Shown here: in pieces, positions 5,566-7,779 of the stretch
Position numbering within the stretch: the stretch's first letter is position 1
Layout: the number at the start of each line of letters is the position of its first letter
Source: an uncultured Clostridium sp.
GTDB lineage: Bacteria; Bacillota; Clostridia; TANB77; CAG-508
Assembly: GCA_947643945.1 (NCBI GenBank)
Contig: CANRXN010000038.1
Location: 1 to 7,779 of the forward strand
Length of the DNA stretch: 7,779 nucleotides
Direction: 5' to 3'
Translations under genes and position numbers: made by a program
Notes under the pieces: model-generated
Seen by the model: only the letters and a program-made list of their open reading frames with translations
Databases searched by the model: none
Told to the model about the DNA's origin: nothing

Positions 5566-7212
5566 ATGGAAAATAAAAGGAAAAGAATTAAAGGAATAAC
5601 ACTAATAGCATTAGTAATTACCATCATTGTTTTACTAATTTTAGCAGGGGTGTCAATTGCGACTTTAACAGGAGAAAACGGAATATTAACAAGAGCAAGC
5701 AAGGCAAAAGAAGAACAAAAGATAGCAACAGCAAGAGAAAAACTATCATTAGTATTAATCGAAGCAGGGATGGAAAAAAGAATTAATATGAAATACAATC
5801 AAGACGCATTTTTAGATGAATTTATAAAAACAAATTTAGAAGGTAGTAAAATAAAAGGAGATATAGCTATTGTAGATGGATATGCTTTTAATTTAGATAG
5901 AAGTGTACCCAAAATAGGAGAATATGTAGGGGAAGAGAAAGAGTTGATATTTCCAGATTTAAAATTGAATACACAAATAAATGAAAATAGTGATTCTGCA
6001 ACAATAACCATCACAGCAGAGGAAAAAACAAATGGTATTAGTAAAATAGAAGTTATTTTAGATGGTGATATCGTACATACTTTTGAAAATTATAATAATA
6101 AAAAAGAGGAAATAACAGAAACCTATTCAACAGATAAAAATGGAACTTATACAATAAAAGTATATGCCAAATTAACTAGTACAGAAATAACAAAAGTAGA
6201 AGGACTACTTGCACCAGTTATATATGAACCAAATGGAAGCGAGCAATATGCTAGAGAATTTCAAGTGAAACTAAGTGCAAGTGAAGCAAATGAAAAATTA
6301 AAAAGTATAAAATACCAATGGACAAATTCAAATGCAGAACCGTCTAAAGAAAGTTTTTTGGAAACTATTGAAAATGGAGGAACAGTAAGAAAAGATGGAC
6401 TAACAGGAAAATGGTATTTATGGACATTATTAGAAACTGAGTCAGGAGCAACTAGAACGGGAAAAAGTGAAGCATTTTATTTTGATAATACAGGACCAAT
6501 CGTTAAATTAACATCCACACCAGTATCGGGAAGTTCATTTACTCTAAAAGCAGAAGCTACTGATGTAGATGTAAAAACAATAGCAAAATATGAATTTTAC
6601 GCAAATGGAAAGTTGGTAGATACACAAACGACAGCAGAAGAAACAGCAAGTTATACAGTAACAGATATGAGTATGGGAAATACAAATTGCTATGTGAAAG
6701 TATATGATAGTTTAGAAAATGAGGGGCAAGCAACAGTAACAGCAAAAACGAAACTGTATACATGGGATATGTATGGTTGTAATTCTAGTACATCATATCA
6801 AAAAGTGCAAGGAAGTACAAAGTCTATGACTGTAACGATAGCAGATAGGAATTCTGTTTCTCCTAATACTTTCGTTTACAGTGAACCCTCTTTTGACAGT
6901 TCAACTGGAAAATTCACTTATTCAAGTTTAAGGAAAGGCAGTAGCCAAATACTTGGTGCTACGAATTCTTATTATCAGGTTATTAATCCGTCAAATTCTT
7001 CTTCTGGCTCTTCGGGTACTTGTAGTTCATATTGGTGGTGGGATTATCATGGATCTAATAAATATACTTGTTATGAGTATATTGTTAAAAGTACTACTTC
7101 TTATTCAAAAGGAACATCCTTAAATAAAACAGTAACTAGTACCAATAGAAATGCTTACCCAGATAATAATTATTCTGGAAACACATGGTATGTCTATAAA
7201 GGAATTTACTAG
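5566..7212 (+). CDS. Type IV prepilin-like surface protein, probably with Ig-like segments and a variable C-terminus
   Basis: A 548-residue protein with a class III (prepilin) signal: a basic start MENKRKRIKG, then ITLIALVITIIVLLILAGVS. Cleavage would follow G10. The usual Glu at mature position 5 is replaced by Ala (A15), as I recall in many Clostridial homologues. The hydrophobic helix (11-35) leads into a charged helix (about 38-70), then beta-rich segments at about 130-220, 220-310 and 310-400 that look like Ig-type domains, e.g. FDNTGPIVKLTSTPVSGSSF. The C-terminal part (about 405-548) is rich in Ser, Tyr, Thr and Asn, includes W490-W492, and has three of the four cysteines (C375, C405, C486, C502), so disulfides are possible outside the cell. 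Base composition shifts sharply there, from A-rich to T-rich. The Shine-Dalgarno (AAGGGA) is weak. Likely a pseudopilin or exported surface protein; its partner or ligand is unknown. Confidence 0.75.
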   Translation: MENKRKRIKGITLIALVITIIVLLILAGVSIATLTGENGILTRASKAKEEQKIATAREKLSLVLIEAGMEKRINMKYNQDAFLDEFIKTNLEGSKIKGDIAIVDGYAFNLDRSVPKIGEYVGEEKELIFPDLKLNTQINENSDSATITITAEEKTNGISKIEVILDGDIVHTFENYNNKKEEITETYSTDKNGTYTIKVYAKLTSTEITKVEGLLAPVIYEPNGSEQYAREFQVKLSASEANEKLKSIKYQWTNSNAEPSKESFLETIENGGTVRKDGLTGKWYLWTLLETESGATRTGKSEAFYFDNTGPIVKLTSTPVSGSSFTLKAEATDVDVKTIAKYEFYANGKLVDTQTTAEETASYTVTDMSMGNTNCYVKVYDSLENEGQATVTAKTKLYTWDMYGCNSSTSYQKVQGSTKSMTVTIADRNSVSPNTFVYSEPSFDSSTGKFTYSSLRKGSSQILGATNSYYQVINPSNSSSGSSGTCSSYWWWDYHGSNKYTCYEYIVKSTTSYSKGTSLNKTVTSTNRNAYPDNNYSGNTWYVYKGIY

Positions 7213-7272
7213 AATAAAAAATCACCAAAACAGATAACAAACATATAATAAAACCATAGGAGGCTAGAAACA

Positions 7273-7623
7273 ATGGAATTTTTACTAAATACCATTTTTT
7301 GGACACTTGCCATTTATGGTTTTTTTGAAATTGTAAAAAGCATAGTAGACATCTTTACATACACAAAATTTCAATCCAATGGAATTTATTTAATCATAGC
7401 AGTTAAAAATCAAGAAGAAAAAATAGAAGGTTTTTTAAGATCTAGTCTATTTAAAATATTATATGGAAAAGAAGATTACTTAAAAAACATTATTGTTGCT
7501 GACTTAAAATCCCAGGACAGAACCAAAGAAATAGCTAAAAAAATGGAAAGCCAATATGATTGCTTAAAAGTAACAAGTTGGAAGGAATGCAAAGATATTA
7601 TTGATAATGTAGACGAAAGCTAA
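7273..7623 (+). CDS. Small membrane-anchored protein resembling half of a family 2 glycosyltransferase
   Basis: A 116-residue protein with an N-terminal membrane segment at about 5-28 and a cytosolic part resembling the nucleotide-binding half of GT-A glycosyltransferases: IYLIIAVKNQEEKIEGFLRS at 38-57 is like the usual VKNEE-x-IEG-x-L strand and helix, and ADLKSQDRTKEIAKKM at 76-91 aligns with the DDGSTDRT-x-EIA motif, keeping D77, S80, D82 and T84 but replacing Asp-Gly by Leu-Lys. Complete enzymes exceed 230 residues and have an acceptor-binding half; this has none, and ends at a clean stop. It may be a degenerate or regulatory relative and not an active enzyme. AGGAGG at 7258-7263 gives a clear start. 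It lies 60 bases after the pilin-like gene with no terminator between, so it is probably cotranscribed. Confidence 0.65.
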   Translation: MEFLLNTIFWTLAIYGFFEIVKSIVDIFTYTKFQSNGIYLIIAVKNQEEKIEGFLRSSLFKILYGKEDYLKNIIVADLKSQDRTKEIAKKMESQYDCLKVTSWKECKDIIDNVDES

Positions 7624-7633
7624 TGGTCATGTA

Positions 7634-7726
7634 GTGCCTGTCCCAAAATACGACAATGTGACCATCTTTGTGCCTGTCCCAAAATACGACAATGTGGCCA
7701 TCTGTGTGCCTGTCCCAAAATACGAC
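7634..7726 (-). repeat. Right array: three inverted copies of the 36-bp repeat unit
   Basis: GTGCCTGTCCCAAAATACGA begins copies at 7634, 7670 and 7706, an exact 36-base period; copies 1 and 2 share 27 bases (7634-7660, 7670-7696) and differ slightly in their spacers (ACCATCTTT, GCCATCTGT), while copy 3 diverges after 7726. Read on the minus strand the unit begins TTTGGGACAGGCAC, as in the left array, and aligns with the left unit at 27 of 36 positions without gaps. ATGGTCA at 7623-7629 is complementary to TGACCAT at 7659-7665. The first copy begins 11 bases after the preceding stop codon. Confidence 0.88.
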
Positions 7727-7736
7727 TGTCAATAAT

Positions 7737-7766
7737 TTTTGATTAGGACACCCTAAAACATCAAAA
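7737..7766. repeat. Imperfect inverted repeat after the right array
   Basis: TTTTGA at 7737-7742 and TTAGG at 7743-7747 pair with CCTAA at 7752-7756 and TCAAAA at 7761-7766, leaving a bulge AACA and a loop ACAC. It has no T-run on either strand that would make it a convincing terminator. The remaining bases to 7779 contain no recognisable gene. Confidence 0.45.
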
Positions 7767-7779
7767 GTATTTCAAGACT

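Noticed and set aside
7634..7726. CRISPR array, suggested by the 36-base period
   Set aside because: The repeated part fills most of the period, leaving spacers of only about nine bases that are themselves similar; there are only two or three copies and no cas genes.

Overview
The window is AT-rich and reads as a chromosomal segment of a low-GC Firmicute, most likely an uncultured or gut-type member of the Clostridia. Four things point there: a Cys4 zinc-type adenylate kinase, the order adk-map-infA-rpmJ-rpsM-rpsK-rpsD-rpoA-rplQ with rpsD inside the alpha operon (in Bacillus subtilis rpsD sits elsewhere), a long L17 with an internal insertion, and a pilin-like protein with the N-terminus KGITLIALVITIIVLLILAG that is familiar from Clostridia. 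No species can be named from the sequence alone.

Region 1 (1-5360) is the end of the spc operon and the whole alpha operon, all on the + strand. adk and map supply nucleotide balance and N-terminal methionine removal. infA, rpmJ, rpsM, rpsK, rpsD and rplQ supply initiation factor IF-1 and ribosomal proteins L36, S13, S11, S4 and L17. rpoA supplies the RNA polymerase alpha subunit. rpmJ (37 codons, 1994-2107) is a real small gene. Starts are mixed: map uses GTG; infA and rplQ use TTG. A textbook sigma-A promoter (TTGACA, 17 bp, TATAAT) lies across the last codons of map and should re-initiate transcription for infA onward. A rho-independent terminator closes the operon just after rplQ. Two spacers are long for this operon and rich in complementary segments: 722-859 before map and 2108-2310 before rpsM. 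Both look like candidate cis-acting mRNA leaders. The second sits where E. coli carries its S4-binding alpha-operon pseudoknot.

Region 2 (5361-7779) is accessory in character. Two copies of a 36-bp unit (core TTTGGGACAGGCAC) lie at 5374-5437, and three copies of a diverged version lie in the opposite orientation at 7634-7726. Between them is a two-gene unit with its own promoter (TTGAAA, 17 bp, TATAAT at 5506-5534). The first gene encodes a 548-residue type IV prepilin-like protein, probably with Ig-like segments, whose C-terminal third has a very different base composition. The second encodes a 116-residue membrane-anchored protein resembling the nucleotide-binding half of a family 2 glycosyltransferase. 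The arrangement suggests a repeat-bounded cassette next to the ribosomal operon. That is an inference; no transposase or recombinase gene is present in the window.
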